Positions 9,672-18,464 of a DNA stretch of 64,000 nt are shown here, one piece after another; positions within the stretch are counted from its first letter, which is position 1; every line of letters begins with the position of its first letter. The notes under the pieces are model-generated. The model was not told where the DNA came from. It saw only the letters and a list, made by a program, of their open reading frames with translations, and ran no database searches. Location of the stretch: NCBI GenBank assembly GCA_030431055.1, contig JAUIJA010000002.1:186001-250000 (forward strand), given 5' to 3'. A program made the position numbers and the translations under genes. The DNA comes from Bacteroidia bacterium (GTDB lineage: Bacteria; Bacteroidota; Bacteroidia; Flavobacteriales; Flavobacteriaceae).

Positions 9672-9770
9672 TTAAAAAACCAAAACACAGTTGTAAACAT
9701 TAAGGATAAGTAATACCCCAATAATAACTATTAGTATAAGAATCCAATTTATTTTTTTGGGGTATTTCAT
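9672..9770 (-). CDS. Candidate 32-aa single-pass membrane peptide
   Basis: An ATG at 9768-9770 opens 32 codons ending with TAA at 9672-9674. The product starts MKYPKKINW and continues as one hydrophobic helix rich in Ile, Leu and Val: positive N-terminus, one membrane span, no charged residue after position 7. It starts 10 bp after the stop of the upstream gene and fills most of an otherwise empty 149-bp gap, consistent with a small operon member. The same stretch has a CCCCAA/TTGGGG inverted repeat, so it could instead be non-coding. Confidence 0.4.
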   Translation of the reverse strand: MKYPKKINWILILIVIIGVLLILNVYNCVLVF

Positions 9771-9780
9771 ATTTAAAGTC

Positions 9781-10257
9781 TTACTTAATAAGCATTTCTG
9801 TATCTTTTTCTAAACTAAGATTCAATGCTGTCTTAAACAACTTAAACGCTCCAATTAAGGATTTTTGTGTAAAACCACCTTCTGTCCAGAAATAATAATA
9901 ATACGTAATTGTATTTGACTTTGGTGTATAATACGTTTTAATTAAAGCTACTTCTCCATTTAATTTATTCATTAACTCTAATGCTTTAGCTGGAGTTGCT
10001 TTATCAGATAAATTATACGTTGCATTTAACGCAACATATCTTTTGTTTTTATCAATATCTAAATAAACCGAAAATACGTCTTTTACTTTAATGTAAGTAT
10101 CTTTTGTATCTAACACTTCAATATAAGCATTATCAAAAGTTTCTTTTAAAAGTTGAGGAGTTAAATCATCTGAAGAGATTACGCGTTGCGCAAAACTTCC
10201 AAAAGACGTAAACAACACTAATAAAAATAAAACAGTAGAAAATTTAAAGTTTTTCAT
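9781..10257 (-). CDS. Small secreted hypothetical protein
   Basis: 158 aa with signal peptide MKNFKFSTVLFLLVLFTSFGSFAQ. The mature part alternates short strands and helices (YIEVLDTKDTYIKVKDVFSVYLDID, KALELMNKLNGEVALIKTYY), resembling the small type III secretion chaperone-like or YbjN-like folds, but this is only an impression. It ends 10 bp before the 32-aa membrane ORF and is followed by the beta-propeller gene, so the three may form one unit. Function unknown. Confidence 0.7.
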   Translation of the reverse strand: MKNFKFSTVLFLLVLFTSFGSFAQRVISSDDLTPQLLKETFDNAYIEVLDTKDTYIKVKDVFSVYLDIDKNKRYVALNATYNLSDKATPAKALELMNKLNGEVALIKTYYTPKSNTITYYYYFWTEGGFTQKSLIGAFKLFKTALNLSLEKDTEMLIK

Positions 10258-10317
10258 AATTGAGATTTTAAAGAATTAATTTATAGTTCAAAAGTCTTAA
10301 ATTAAGAAATATTATTC

Positions 10318-10338
10318 AATACGTCAATTGCCCTATTT
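10318..10338 (-). repeat. Decayed copy of the GGGCAATTGCCC hairpin
   Basis: One arm (CAATTGCCCTATTT) matches the hairpins at 5883 and 7634 exactly; the other arm has drifted to TACGTCAATTG. On the minus strand there is no T-run after it. It sits directly after the stop codon of the GSCFA gene, as the intact copies sit after their genes, so it may be a worn terminator. Confidence 0.55.
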
Positions 10339-11292
10339 TTAAGAAAACTTTAAGAATGGTAATTTATCTTGAAGTAACCGAATGCTTTCTTCTAGATTTT
10401 TTACAAACTTTTTATGCACTTCGGTATTTGGGTTAAAAGGTCGATGTGCTAATCCTTTTTGAATTTTTTCAACTTCTTTTATAAGAGTTACTGTTTCTGC
10501 TGAAAAATAACAACTTGAAAACTTTTCCCAAATATAATCTATCGCTTGTTGATTAGGATGCAACATATCTTTTTCAAAGAAACGATAATCGCGAAGTTCG
10601 TCTATTACAATTTCATAGCTAGGAAAATAACATCTCGACTCCGCTCTATGTGACAAGATGTTTCGAATTGCTGAAAACAAATTTCCTTTACTTACATTAT
10701 TTTCAAAAAAACCATCTTTTATATGACGAACTGGAGAAACTGTAAAAACAAACTTCACCTTTGGATTAATCGTGTGAATTAACGCAACTATATTTTGCAA
10801 ACTTTTTTCTAAATCTTGGCTTGATAGTAATTCTTTCGTGAACTCTTTTTGTGGAACTTTATGGCAATTAGCAACAATTTCATTTGAAGTATTATGTCTA
10901 TAAACCCAACTTGTACCTAATGTAATGAAGCAGTGTGTTAAGTCGGTGATTTGTTGATTTGTTGATTTGATAATTGCATTTAAATCATCTAAAAACGTTT
11001 CCTTATTTGGGTTTGACAATTCCGAATGTACTTCGTAACAATGCCATAAATCATTATGATAGAAAATATCATTTTCGGTAAAATAATTTTTCTCTACTAC
11101 TCTTTTAATTAGTTTTTCTAAAGAAACTGAATTAAATATAATTCCGAATGGATTTACAGTATTTTGAAATTTATAATATTGAAACTTCTCTCCAATATTC
11201 TCGGCAAAGCAAGAACCTAACAACAATAACTTGGAATGATAATCAATTTGAAAATCACTTTTTTGAATTGGTATTTCGGTTCTGAAATCCAT
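10339..11292 (-). CDS. GSCFA domain protein (SGNH-like hydrolase family)
   Basis: 317 aa. The family-naming motif is seen near the N-terminus (LLLGSCFAENIGEKF) with conserved NPFGIIFNS next to it; ITLGTSWVYRH and FTVSPVRHIKDGFFENNVSKG complete the GSCFA pattern, and a DMLHPNQQAIDYIWEKF stretch supplies the SGNH-type Asp-His block. There is no signal peptide, so it is probably cytoplasmic. It is commonly found next to alaS in Flavobacteria, as here. A 24-bp palindromic repeat lies in frame inside it (10631-10654), encoding HRAESRC. The substrate is not known. Confidence 0.9.
   Translation of the reverse strand: MDFRTEIPIQKSDFQIDYHSKLLLLGSCFAENIGEKFQYYKFQNTVNPFGIIFNSVSLEKLIKRVVEKNYFTENDIFYHNDLWHCYEVHSELSNPNKETFLDDLNAIIKSTNQQITDLTHCFITLGTSWVYRHNTSNEIVANCHKVPQKEFTKELLSSQDLEKSLQNIVALIHTINPKVKFVFTVSPVRHIKDGFFENNVSKGNLFSAIRNILSHRAESRCYFPSYEIVIDELRDYRFFEKDMLHPNQQAIDYIWEKFSSCYFSAETVTLIKEVEKIQKGLAHRPFNPNTEVHKKFVKNLEESIRLLQDKLPFLKFS
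10631..10654 (-). repeat. Palindromic repeat inside the GSCFA coding sequence
   Basis: The minus-strand unit GTCACATAGAGCGGAGTCGA plus GATG is a variant of the element seen at 47219-47244 and 57598-57622. Here it is translated in frame and contributes S-H-R-A-E-S-R-C to the protein. Confidence 0.55.
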
Positions 11293-11341
11293 CTATTATA
11301 GATTTTTAGACAATTAAATGTTAGACTTCAAAAATAGTGAT

Positions 11342-11381
11342 AAAAAAGAAATCCCGATAATTTAAAATTATCAGGATTTCT
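11342..11381 (-). terminator. Intrinsic terminator of alaS
   Basis: A 17-base-pair stem (11347-11363 with 11365-11381, one mismatch) with a T6 run on the minus strand. It lies 17 bases after the alaS stop codon. Confidence 0.88.
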
Positions 11382-11397
11382 TATATTTCAAAAACTA

Positions 11398-14010
11398 CTA
11401 ATTTAAAAAATCTTTAGCTTTTTCTAAAGCTTCTTTAATTCCGTTAGCATTTTTTCCACCAGCAGTCGCAAAAAATGGTTGGCCGCCGCCGCCGCCTTGA
11501 ATATATTTACCCAATTCTCGAACTACTTGTCCAGCATTTAAACCTTTACTTGCTACTAATTCTTTAGAAATATAGCATGTTAGCATTGGTTTATCGTTAG
11601 CTACAATTCCTAAAACTACAAATAAATTATCTCGGTTATTTCCTAATTCGTAAACTAAGTCTTTTGCTCCGTTTGCATCTAAATCAACTTGCGTAGCTAG
11701 AAAATCAATTCCGTTTATAGTTTGAATTTGCGAAGCTAATTCGCCTTTTAAATTCTTTGCTTTATCTTTTAATAATTGCTCAACTTGTTTTTTCAGCTTC
11801 GCATTTTCATCTTGTAATGAAGTAACTGATTTTGTTACATCTTGCGGGTTTTTCAATAAAGCTTTCACTTCGTGTAACAAATCATTTTGCTTCATTAAAT
11901 GTTGCTTAGCAAATTCATTTGTAATCGCTTCAATACGACGAACTCCAGCAGCAACAGCACTTTCTGAAGTAATCATAAAATGCCAAATATCTTTGGTGTT
12001 ATCAACGTGAATTCCTCCACATAACTCTATACTTTTTCCAAACTTAATAGCACGAACAGTATTGCCATATTTTTCGCCAAACAACGCCATAGCTCCTTCA
12101 TCAATCGCTTGTTGAAATGGTATATTCCTTCTTTCTACTAATGGCAGCGCTTCTTGAATTCTTGCATTAACAAACTCTTCAACCTGTTGTAATTCATCTT
12201 CGGTAACTTTTGCAAAATGCGAAAAGTCAAAACGTAAATACGAGTTACTAACTAATGAACCTTTTTGCTCAACATGAGTTCCTAAAATTGTTCGTAATGC
12301 TTGGTGTAATAAATGTGTTGCCGAGTGATTACTCGATACATTTTTTCTAAATTCTGTACTTACAACCGCTCTAAAAGTTTCATCTAATTTACGCGGCAAA
12401 GTCTTTGTAAAATGAATAATCACATTGTTTTCTTTCTTTGTATCTTCAATATAAACAACTTCGCCATTTGGTGCTTCAATAAAACCTTGGTCACCAATTT
12501 GCCCTCCACCTTCTGGATAAAATGGTGTTATATTGAAAACCAATTGGTACATTTCGCCCTGTTTTTGATTTTCAACTTTTCGGTAACGTGTAATTTTTAC
12601 TTGTGTTGTAGTGGTATCATAACCTACAAATTCTTCCTCATCATCGTCATATAAAACTTCCCAATCTCCAGTTTTAACTTTTGAAGCTGCTCTAGAACGT
12701 TCTTTTTGCTTTTGCAATTCCGATTCAAATTCCGCTTCATTTAATGTATAACCTTTTTCTCTTAAAATTAATGCTGTTAAATCTATTGGAAAACCAAAAG
12801 TATCATACAACTCAAAAGCTTTTACTCCAGAAACTTCTTTGCCCTTTGTTTCGTTAATTACACTATCAAGCAATACCAAACCTTGTTCTAAGGTTCTTAA
12901 AAACGAAGTCTCTTCTTCTTTAATTACTTGTGTTACTAAATTTTGTTGTAACTTAATTTCTGGAAAGAACTCTCCCATTTGGTTACTTAAAACCTCAACT
13001 AATTTATAAATAAACGGATCTTTTCTGTCTAAAAATGTAAAGCCATAACGAATAGCACGACGTAAAATTCTACGAATTACATAACCTGCACCAGTATTTG
13101 ATGGTAATTGTCCGTCTGCAATAGCAAAAGCAACTGCACGAACGTGGTCTACAATTACACGAATAGCGATATCGATTTTCTCATTTTCACCATATTTTAC
13201 ATTCGAAATAGTTTCAACTTCACGAATTAATGGTGTAAAAACATCCGTATCGTAATTTGAAGTTTTTCCTTGCATTGCCATACACAAACGCTCAAATCCC
13301 ATTCCGGTATCGACATGTTTTGCAGGTAATTTTTCAAGAGATCCATCAGCTTTACGATTGAACTCCATAAATACGTTGTTCCAGATTTCAACTACTTGTG
13401 GATGGTCCGCATTGACTAAACTAAAACCTGAAACTTTTGCTCGTTCTTCATCTGAACGTAAATCAATGTGGATTTCAGAACATGGTCCGCATGGTCCTTG
13501 TTCTCCCATTTCCCAAAAGTTATCTTTTTTATTTCCTTTAATAATTCTATCTTCACTAACAAATTGTTTCCATAAATCCCAAGCTTCTTGGTCAAACGGA
13601 ACACCTTCTGACGGATTTCCTTCAAAAACCGAAACGTATAATCTGTCTTTATCTAATTTTAAAACTCCTGTTAAGAATTCCCAAGCCCAAGCAATTGCTT
13701 CTTTTTTGAAATAATCACCAAAAGACCAGTTTCCTAACATTTCAAACATCGTATGATGATAGGTATCGAAACCTACATCTTCTAAATCATTATGTTTTCC
13801 TGAAACACGAAGACATTTTTGTGTATCGGCTATACGATTGCTTTTTGGTGTGGCGTTTCCTAAAAAATATTCTTTAAACTGAGCCATACCCGAGTTGTTG
13901 AACATTAATGTAGGATCGTCTTTTAAAACAATTGGCGCCGAAGGAACAATTAAATGTCCTTTACTTTCAAAGAATTGTAAAAACGCTTTTCGTATCTCTT
14001 GTGATTTCAT
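11398..14010 (-). CDS. alaS: Alanyl-tRNA synthetase
   Basis: 870 aa, the normal length for bacterial AlaS. It charges tRNA-Ala with alanine and edits mischarged tRNA. Visible parts in order: class II catalytic core ([55 protein letters not shown]), the editing domain with [12 protein letters not shown] and CGGIHVDNT zinc ligands, a coiled-coil linker, and a C-terminal DHHA1 domain ending in [15 protein letters not shown] strong terminator follows. It is transcribed away from the M23 peptidase operon. Confidence 0.98.
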   Translation of the reverse strand: MKSQEIRKAFLQFFESKGHLIVPSAPIVLKDDPTLMFNNSGMAQFKEYFLGNATPKSNRIADTQKCLRVSGKHNDLEDVGFDTYHHTMFEMLGNWSFGDYFKKEAIAWAWEFLTGVLKLDKDRLYVSVFEGNPSEGVPFDQEAWDLWKQFVSEDRIIKGNKKDNFWEMGEQGPCGPCSEIHIDLRSDEERAKVSGFSLVNADHPQVVEIWNNVFMEFNRKADGSLEKLPAKHVDTGMGFERLCMAMQGKTSNYDTDVFTPLIREVETISNVKYGENEKIDIAIRVIVDHVRAVAFAIADGQLPSNTGAGYVIRRILRRAIRYGFTFLDRKDPFIYKLVEVLSNQMGEFFPEIKLQQNLVTQVIKEEETSFLRTLEQGLVLLDSVINETKGKEVSGVKAFELYDTFGFPIDLTALILREKGYTLNEAEFESELQKQKERSRAASKVKTGDWEVLYDDDEEEFVGYDTTTTQVKITRYRKVENQKQGEMYQLVFNITPFYPEGGGQIGDQGFIEAPNGEVVYIEDTKKENNVIIHFTKTLPRKLDETFRAVVSTEFRKNVSSNHSATHLLHQALRTILGTHVEQKGSLVSNSYLRFDFSHFAKVTEDELQQVEEFVNARIQEALPLVERRNIPFQQAIDEGAMALFGEKYGNTVRAIKFGKSIELCGGIHVDNTKDIWHFMITSESAVAAGVRRIEAITNEFAKQHLMKQNDLLHEVKALLKNPQDVTKSVTSLQDENAKLKKQVEQLLKDKAKNLKGELASQIQTINGIDFLATQVDLDANGAKDLVYELGNNRDNLFVVLGIVANDKPMLTCYISKELVASKGLNAGQVVRELGKYIQGGGGGQPFFATAGGKNANGIKEALEKAKDFLN

Positions 14011-14090
14011 ACGTTTGAAATTTTTAATTTATTTTTAGTTTCAAACTAAAATCCTTTCAAATAAAAATGAAATAGAATGAAACATTTTTT

Positions 14091-14128
14091 AAATTTGTTC
14101 GTATAATAAATATAGAACAACAAATTTT
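14091..14128. promoter_or_regulatory. Long interrupted inverted repeat between alaS and the M23 operon
   Basis: Left arm AAATTTGTTCGTATA, five-base centre, right arm TATAGAACAACAAATTT; the arms pair with one unpaired G and a three-base bulge. It occupies the divergent promoter gap, so it could be an operator, possibly for the MerR-type regulator in the right-hand operon. This is inference from position and symmetry only. Confidence 0.4.
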
Positions 14129-14153
14129 GGTGCAAAAATAGTAATTTTAAAAC

Positions 14154-15131
14154 ATGTCGAAGGTAAAATATTATTACGATTCTGAAAACTTAGCCTATAA
14201 AAAGATTGAGACGAAACGTCGTAAGAAAATTGGTTACTTTTTATTGTTTTTACTTTCTTCTGCTTTATTCGGTTTTTTATGTTTCATTTTATTGATTAAC
14301 ACACCATATTTTGAGACACCGAAAGATAAAATTCTAACAAGTGAATTAGACAATATGAAGATAAATTACCAACTTTTAAATAAAAAAGTTGATGTAATGG
14401 AAGAAGCTCTCACCGAAATCGAAGAACGCGACAATAATATTTATAGAGTTTACTTTAACACAAAACCTATTAGCGAAGAAGAAAGAAAAGCTGGTTTTGG
14501 TGGTGTAAATCGATACAAAGACTTAGAAGGTTACAGCAATTCCGATTTGGTAATTAATACTTCAAAAAAAGTCGATCGCTTAATGAAAGAATTGGCCATA
14601 CAATCAGAATCATTAAACGAAATTGTAAAATTAGGCGAACAAAAAGAAAAGTTACTTGCGGCAATTCCTGCAATCCAACCTGTAAAAAATGAAGATTTAA
14701 AACGAATGGCTTCTGGTTATGGTTATCGTAGTGACCCTTTTACAAAAATTAGAAAGTTTCATTATGGAATGGATTTTACAGCACCTTCGGGAACACCTAT
14801 TTTTGCTACAGGAGATGGAGTGGTTTTAAAAGCTGATAATTCGCTTTCTGGTTACGGAAATCACATAGAAATAAATCACGGATATGGTTATGTTACTTTG
14901 TATGCGCATCTAAGTAAATACAATTGTAGAAGAGGTCAGAAAGTAAAACGTGGTGATATTATTGGTTATGTAGGAAGTACAGGGCGAAGTGAGGCACCGC
15001 ATTTACATTATGAAGTTATAAAAAATGGCAAGAAAGTCAACCCGATAAATTTCTATTACGGAAGTATTTCTGCTGAAGAATATGTAGCAATTTCAGAAAT
15101 GGCAAATCAAGAAAATCAATCTTTAGACTAA
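14154..15131 (+). CDS. Membrane-anchored M23 family peptidase
   Basis: 325 aa. A short cytoplasmic N-terminus is followed by one membrane helix (residues about 26-48), a coiled-coil stalk, and a C-terminal M23 (LytM) domain. Zinc ligands are all visible: HYGMD (His203, Asp207) and HLHYE (His283, His285), with the typical GYGNHIEINHGYGYVTLYAHL stretch interrupted only by normal spacing. It should cut peptidoglycan peptide cross-links or act as a divisome/cell-wall regulator in the periplasm. It shares its last base with the start of the MerR-type gene, so the two are translationally coupled. Confidence 0.93.
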   Translation: MSKVKYYYDSENLAYKKIETKRRKKIGYFLLFLLSSALFGFLCFILLINTPYFETPKDKILTSELDNMKINYQLLNKKVDVMEEALTEIEERDNNIYRVYFNTKPISEEERKAGFGGVNRYKDLEGYSNSDLVINTSKKVDRLMKELAIQSESLNEIVKLGEQKEKLLAAIPAIQPVKNEDLKRMASGYGYRSDPFTKIRKFHYGMDFTAPSGTPIFATGDGVVLKADNSLSGYGNHIEINHGYGYVTLYAHLSKYNCRRGQKVKRGDIIGYVGSTGRSEAPHLHYEVIKNGKKVNPINFYYGSISAEEYVAISEMANQENQSLD

Positions 15132-15463
15132 TGCACGTCGAGTTAAAAGAAGGAAAATTATATTATAGTATAGGCGAAATTTCAAAAGCATTTGGAGTTA
15201 ACGCTTCATTAATTCGATTTTGGGAAAAAGAATTCGACATTCTTAAGCCTAAAAAAAACGCAAAAGGAAATCGAAAATTTACTCCAGAAGATGTAAAAAA
15301 CCTTCAATTGATTTACCATTTAGTGAAAGAAAGAGGTTTTACACTTGATGGAGCCAAAACACATTTAAAAGAAAATCAAAAACAAACTTTAGATAAGTTT
15401 GAAATCATTCGTAAATTAGAAACCATAAAAACACAATTAACAGAACTTAAAAATCAACTTTAA
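15131..15463 (+). CDS. MerR-type HTH transcriptional regulator
   Basis: 110 aa. The N-terminal part is a winged helix of MerR type (LYYSIGEISKAFGVNASLIRFWEKEFDILKPKKN, then GNRKFTPEDVKNLQLIYHLVKERGFTLDGAK given here in parts). There is no C-terminal effector domain with Cys or a ligand pocket, only a short coiled coil for dimerisation. Starts on the A of the preceding stop codon (TAATG). The pairing of this short regulator with an M23 peptidase and LemA is common in Flavobacteria. Confidence 0.9.
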   Translation: MHVELKEGKLYYSIGEISKAFGVNASLIRFWEKEFDILKPKKNAKGNRKFTPEDVKNLQLIYHLVKERGFTLDGAKTHLKENQKQTLDKFEIIRKLETIKTQLTELKNQL

Positions 15464-15476
15464 ACAAACAATTATT

Positions 15477-16094
15477 ATGAAAAAATTCTTACCGTGGATT
15501 ATAATTGGAGCTTTAGTATTAATTGGCTACAGTTACTTTAAAGGCATTAACAATACAGCTGTAAAATTAGAGCAAAACATCGAAGAAGCATGGGGAAATG
15601 TTCAAACTACATATCAACGTAGAAACGACCTTATTGGTAATTTAGTAAAAACCGTTAAAGGAGCAGCTGATTTTGAAAAATCTACTTTAGAAGCAGTTAT
15701 TAGTGCAAGAGCAAAAGCGACTTCAGTTACTATTGACCCAACAAATATTACACCTGAACAATTAGCAGCTTTCAATCAAGCGCAAAGTGGTTTAAGTGGT
15801 GCTTTATCGCGTTTATTGTTAACTGTTGAACGTTATCCTGATTTAAAGGCAAACCAAAATTTCTTGAAATTACAAGATGAATTAGCAAGCACAGAAAATC
15901 AAATTTTAACAGCAAGAACGCGGTTTAACGAAGCTGTAAAACCATATAACAATCACGTAAAAGTATTTCCAAATAATATTTTTGCAGGTTGGTTTGGGTT
16001 TGAAGAAAAAGCGTATTTTGATGCTGTTGAAGGTGCTGAAAAACCAGTTGACGTAGAGTTTGATTTTGGAACTAGTTCAGAAGCAGCAGAATAA
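15477..16094 (+). CDS. lemA: LemA family membrane protein
   Basis: 205 aa. N-terminal membrane helix (WIIIGALVLIGYSYFKGI) followed by the LemA core: NTAVKLEQNIEEAWGNVQT, YQRRNDLIGNLVKTVKG, AQSGLSGALSRLLLTVERYPDLKANQNF and TARTRFNEAVKPYNNHVKVFP. LemA proteins sit in the envelope with a helical-bundle domain outside; their biochemical role is unclear. The next gene starts 4 bp before its end (ATAATG overlap), and both following genes encode TPM domains, a usual genomic partner of LemA. Confidence 0.93.
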   Translation: MKKFLPWIIIGALVLIGYSYFKGINNTAVKLEQNIEEAWGNVQTTYQRRNDLIGNLVKTVKGAADFEKSTLEAVISARAKATSVTIDPTNITPEQLAAFNQAQSGLSGALSRLLLTVERYPDLKANQNFLKLQDELASTENQILTARTRFNEAVKPYNNHVKVFPNNIFAGWFGFEEKAYFDAVEGAEKPVDVEFDFGTSSEAAE

Positions 16095-16531
16095 TGTCGG
16101 AAACTGAAGATTTTTTAACACAAGAAGAAGAACAAGAAATTGTTCAAGCTATAGCTGAAGCCGAAAAAAACACTTCGGGTGAAATTCGTGTGCATTTAGA
16201 AGAACATTCAGACAAAGAACCTCTTGTGCGGGCGCAGGAGGTTTTCTTTGCGTTAAAAATGCAGGAAACAAAAGCTCGAAATGGCGTTTTAATTTACATA
16301 GGCGTTCACGACAAACATTTAGCTATTATTGGCGATGAAGGCATCAACAAAGTAGTTGAAAATGATTTTTGGGATTGTACCAAAGACATTATCATTTCTA
16401 ATTTTAAAGAAAGACAATTCAAAAAAGGATTAGTCGAAGGTGTTTTAAGAGCTGGAGAACAGTTGAAAAAACATTTTCCATATCAATCTGATGACACAAA
16501 CGAACTTTCTAATGAAATCTCAAAAGGATAA
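16094..16531 (+). CDS. TPM domain protein, cytoplasmic-looking short form
   Basis: 145 aa with no signal peptide. TPM (Psb32/MOLO-1) pattern: TQEEEQEIVQAIAEAEKNT, SGEIRVHLEEH, GVLIYIGVHDKHLAIIGDEGI, FKKGLVEGVLRAGEQLKKHFP. The family is linked to envelope or photosystem repair and sometimes binds metal, but its role in bacteria is uncertain. The gene overlaps lemA by one base and the next gene by one base, so the three are almost certainly one operon. Confidence 0.85.
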   Translation: MSETEDFLTQEEEQEIVQAIAEAEKNTSGEIRVHLEEHSDKEPLVRAQEVFFALKMQETKARNGVLIYIGVHDKHLAIIGDEGINKVVENDFWDCTKDIIISNFKERQFKKGLVEGVLRAGEQLKKHFPYQSDDTNELSNEISKG

Positions 16532-17331
16532 TGACTAAACTAATTATAAAAATAATTCAATTCTTTCTTTTCGCTGTCTTGTTGCTATTGCAAAACATTG
16601 GATTCGCACAATTTAACATTCCCGATGTTCCAGATTTTCAGACTTCGGTTTATGATTATGCGAAAGTTTTAAGCGAAAGTGAAGCAAAACAACTTGAACA
16701 AAAACTTATAAATTATTCTGACAGCACCTCAACACAAATTGTTTTCATTTCTATAGATGATTTAAAAGGTGAATCCATAGGTTTACTTACGCCAAAATGG
16801 GCTCACGAATGGGGAATTGGACAAGAAAAAGAAGACAATGGTGTTTTAGTTTTATTAGCAAAAAACGATAGAGAAATTTGGATTTCCCCAGGTTATGGTG
16901 TAGAAGACAGACTTACGGCCGGAATTACAGGAGAAATTGTTAGAGATGTTATTATACCCGAGTTTAAAGCTGGAAGTTATTATAATGGATTAGACAAAGG
17001 TAGTGATGCCATTTTTGAAGTTTTAAAAGGAAAATATCAAGGAAGTAGAAAATCAGATAAAGACAATGGAAGTATTGCCCCTTTTTTAATATTTTTATTC
17101 ATCATAATAATTTTTGTCATTTTAGCTTCTAAAAACAAAAACAATAGAAATGGGGGCTCTGGTCCAGGTGGTTTTAGAGGTCCAAGCTTAGGTGATATGA
17201 TTATTTTGAGTAGTCTTGGTCGCTCAGGCGGATTTGGTTCTTCTGGAGGTGGAAGCTTTGGTGGCGGTGGATTTGGCGGTGGCTTCGGCGGAGGCGGCTT
17301 CTCCGGTGGTGGAGCTGGTGGTAGTTGGTAA
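16531..17331 (+). CDS. TPM domain membrane protein with Gly-rich tail (YgcG-like)
   Basis: 266 aa. A signal or anchor helix precedes the TPM domain (VYDYAKVLSESEAKQLEQKL, TQIVFISIDDLKGES, DNGVLVLLAKNDREIWISPGYG), then a second hydrophobic helix near residues 185-203 and a tail of about 60 residues made almost only of Gly, Ser and Phe. This architecture is the YgcG type: domain outside the membrane, tail inside or in the membrane plane. Last gene of the M23-MerR-LemA-TPM-TPM run. Confidence 0.88.
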   Translation: MTKLIIKIIQFFLFAVLLLLQNIGFAQFNIPDVPDFQTSVYDYAKVLSESEAKQLEQKLINYSDSTSTQIVFISIDDLKGESIGLLTPKWAHEWGIGQEKEDNGVLVLLAKNDREIWISPGYGVEDRLTAGITGEIVRDVIIPEFKAGSYYNGLDKGSDAIFEVLKGKYQGSRKSDKDNGSIAPFLIFLFIIIIFVILASKNKNNRNGGSGPGGFRGPSLGDMIILSSLGRSGGFGSSGGGSFGGGGFGGGFGGGGFSGGGAGGSW

Positions 17332-17485
17332 ATTTTTCAAATAAAATATAAAAAAGCCTTTTTTTATTGCTAAAACTTCAAAATAGTTTTTTTGAATTTC
17401 TTAACCTAGATTAACTTTCATTTAATTTCAATTTCTGAAATTTGCACTTATAAAACTTAAAAAAAGTAATTTAATTATTAGTACT

Positions 17486-18160
17486 ATGAAAAAAAATGGT
17501 TTATTAGCTTTAGTCGCAGCTAGTTTTATTTTAGCTTCTTGTGGTGGTAAGTCTTCTGACAATACAACAACAGCAGTAGAACAAGAAGTTGCAGAAACTA
17601 CAGAAAATGTATTTACAGTAGATACAACTGCTACAGTAGTAAAATGGAAAGCATTTCACAAAGGTGGTTTTGCTCCACGTTGGGGAACTTTAAGTGTTCA
17701 AACAGGAGAAATTTCTGTTTCAGGTGATGTTGTTAATGCGGGTAGCTTTGTAATTGATATGCAATCATTAAAAGTTGATCCAGCTTCAGTAACTGAAGAA
17801 GGTAAAAAATCTACAGATTTAGAAGCTCACTTAAAAAATGCTGATTTCTTTGATGTTGAAAACCAAAAAACTGCAGAATTTAAAATTACTAAAGTTGAAG
17901 ATTTAGCTGAAGGTACAGATAAGGCTGTAGAAGGAGCAAATAAAACTTTAAGTGGTAACTTAACTTTATTAGGAAACACACTAAATGTTTCTTTCCCAGC
18001 TAAAATTGATGTAGCTGACAATACAGTTACTATCCTTGGTGATTTCACTGTAAATCGTGCTGAATGGGGAATCAAATTTGGTACTTCTGAAGCTGATCCT
18101 GCTGAATGGATGATTAGTAAAGATATCGAAATCAGTGTTGATGTAAAAGCAACAAAATAA
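17486..18160 (+). CDS. YceI family lipoprotein
   Basis: 224 aa. Lipoprotein signal with LASC box (Cys19), a short Ser/Thr/Glu linker, then a YceI lipocalin-like barrel: FTVDTTATVVKWKAFHKGGF, LSVQTGEISVSG, GSFVIDMQSLKVDP, LEAHLKNADFFDVENQKTAEF and FTVNRAEWGIKFG. YceI proteins bind isoprenoid or fatty amide ligands. The mature protein is probably at the outer membrane. It stands alone, followed by a strong terminator that separates it from the glycan island. Confidence 0.93.
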   Translation: MKKNGLLALVAASFILASCGGKSSDNTTTAVEQEVAETTENVFTVDTTATVVKWKAFHKGGFAPRWGTLSVQTGEISVSGDVVNAGSFVIDMQSLKVDPASVTEEGKKSTDLEAHLKNADFFDVENQKTAEFKITKVEDLAEGTDKAVEGANKTLSGNLTLLGNTLNVSFPAKIDVADNTVTILGDFTVNRAEWGIKFGTSEADPAEWMISKDIEISVDVKATK

Positions 18161-18189
18161 TCTGATAAAAAAAACAACTTTTCTTACTT

Positions 18190-18220
18190 AAAAAAAAGGC
18201 ATCATTGATGCCTTTTTTTT
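18190..18220 (+). terminator. Intrinsic terminator of the YceI gene
   Basis: GGCATC-ATT-GATGCC hairpin flanked by A7 and T8 runs, 30 bases after the stop codon. The flanking A-run would also let it work on the minus strand. Confidence 0.88.
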
Positions 18221-18261
18221 ATTTGATTATTTTATGTTTTACTTAAACTAAATAATTGAAA

Positions 18262-18370
18262 TAAAAAAAGAGAACCAATTTCTTGATTCTCTTTACTTAG
18301 TAGACTTAAACATAAGAATGTCTAACCTGAGTGAAAATATAAAAGAAATATTCGAATTGAAAAACAGTTA
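18262..18370. repeat. Direct repeat copy A, left border of the glycan island
   Basis: 109 bp matching 44922-45030 in the same orientation with three substitutions in the part I aligned base by base (plus small differences at the A-run edge). Similarity stops soon after 18370. The unit contains a minus-strand promoter-like box, two dyads and a terminator. Confidence 0.9.
18263..18328 (-). ncRNA. Candidate small RNA, copy A
   Basis: Reading the minus strand, a TATATTTT box (18334-18341) is followed by about 65 bases with two hairpins: TAGAC/GTCTA, then GAGAATC/GGTTCTC closing with T7, a normal intrinsic terminator. Inside is ATG TTT AAG TCT ACT AAG TAA, a six-codon ORF unchanged in copy B. The -10-like box has one difference from the TAnnTTTG consensus, so this copy may be weaker. 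No known RNA family is assigned; transcription has not been shown. Confidence 0.5.
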
Positions 18371-18437
18371 GTTAATTTTATTTAAATATTGAATTTAAAA
18401 TGCAACATAAATATTATAATTTCTAAAAGACATTTAC

Positions 18438-18445
18438 TACATTTG
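18438..18445 (+). promoter_or_regulatory. Putative promoter -7 box for the island's first operon
   Basis: TACATTTG fits the Bacteroidetes TAnnTTTG box and lies 19 bases before the TTG start of the first island gene. No clear -33 box was seen. Confidence 0.35.
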
Positions 18446-18464
18446 AATTAAATTCTACTCAACT

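Noticed and set aside
13358..13714. Plus-strand ORF of 118 codons
   Set aside because: Antisense to the highly conserved catalytic core of alaS; no independent support.
14113..14120. Promoter box for the M23 gene
   Set aside because: TAGAACAA is a poor match to TAnnTTTG and the spacing to TTTG at 14094 is about 15 bases.
17827..18177. Minus-strand ORF of 116 codons
   Set aside because: Antisense to the YceI lipoprotein; composition is that of a shadow frame.
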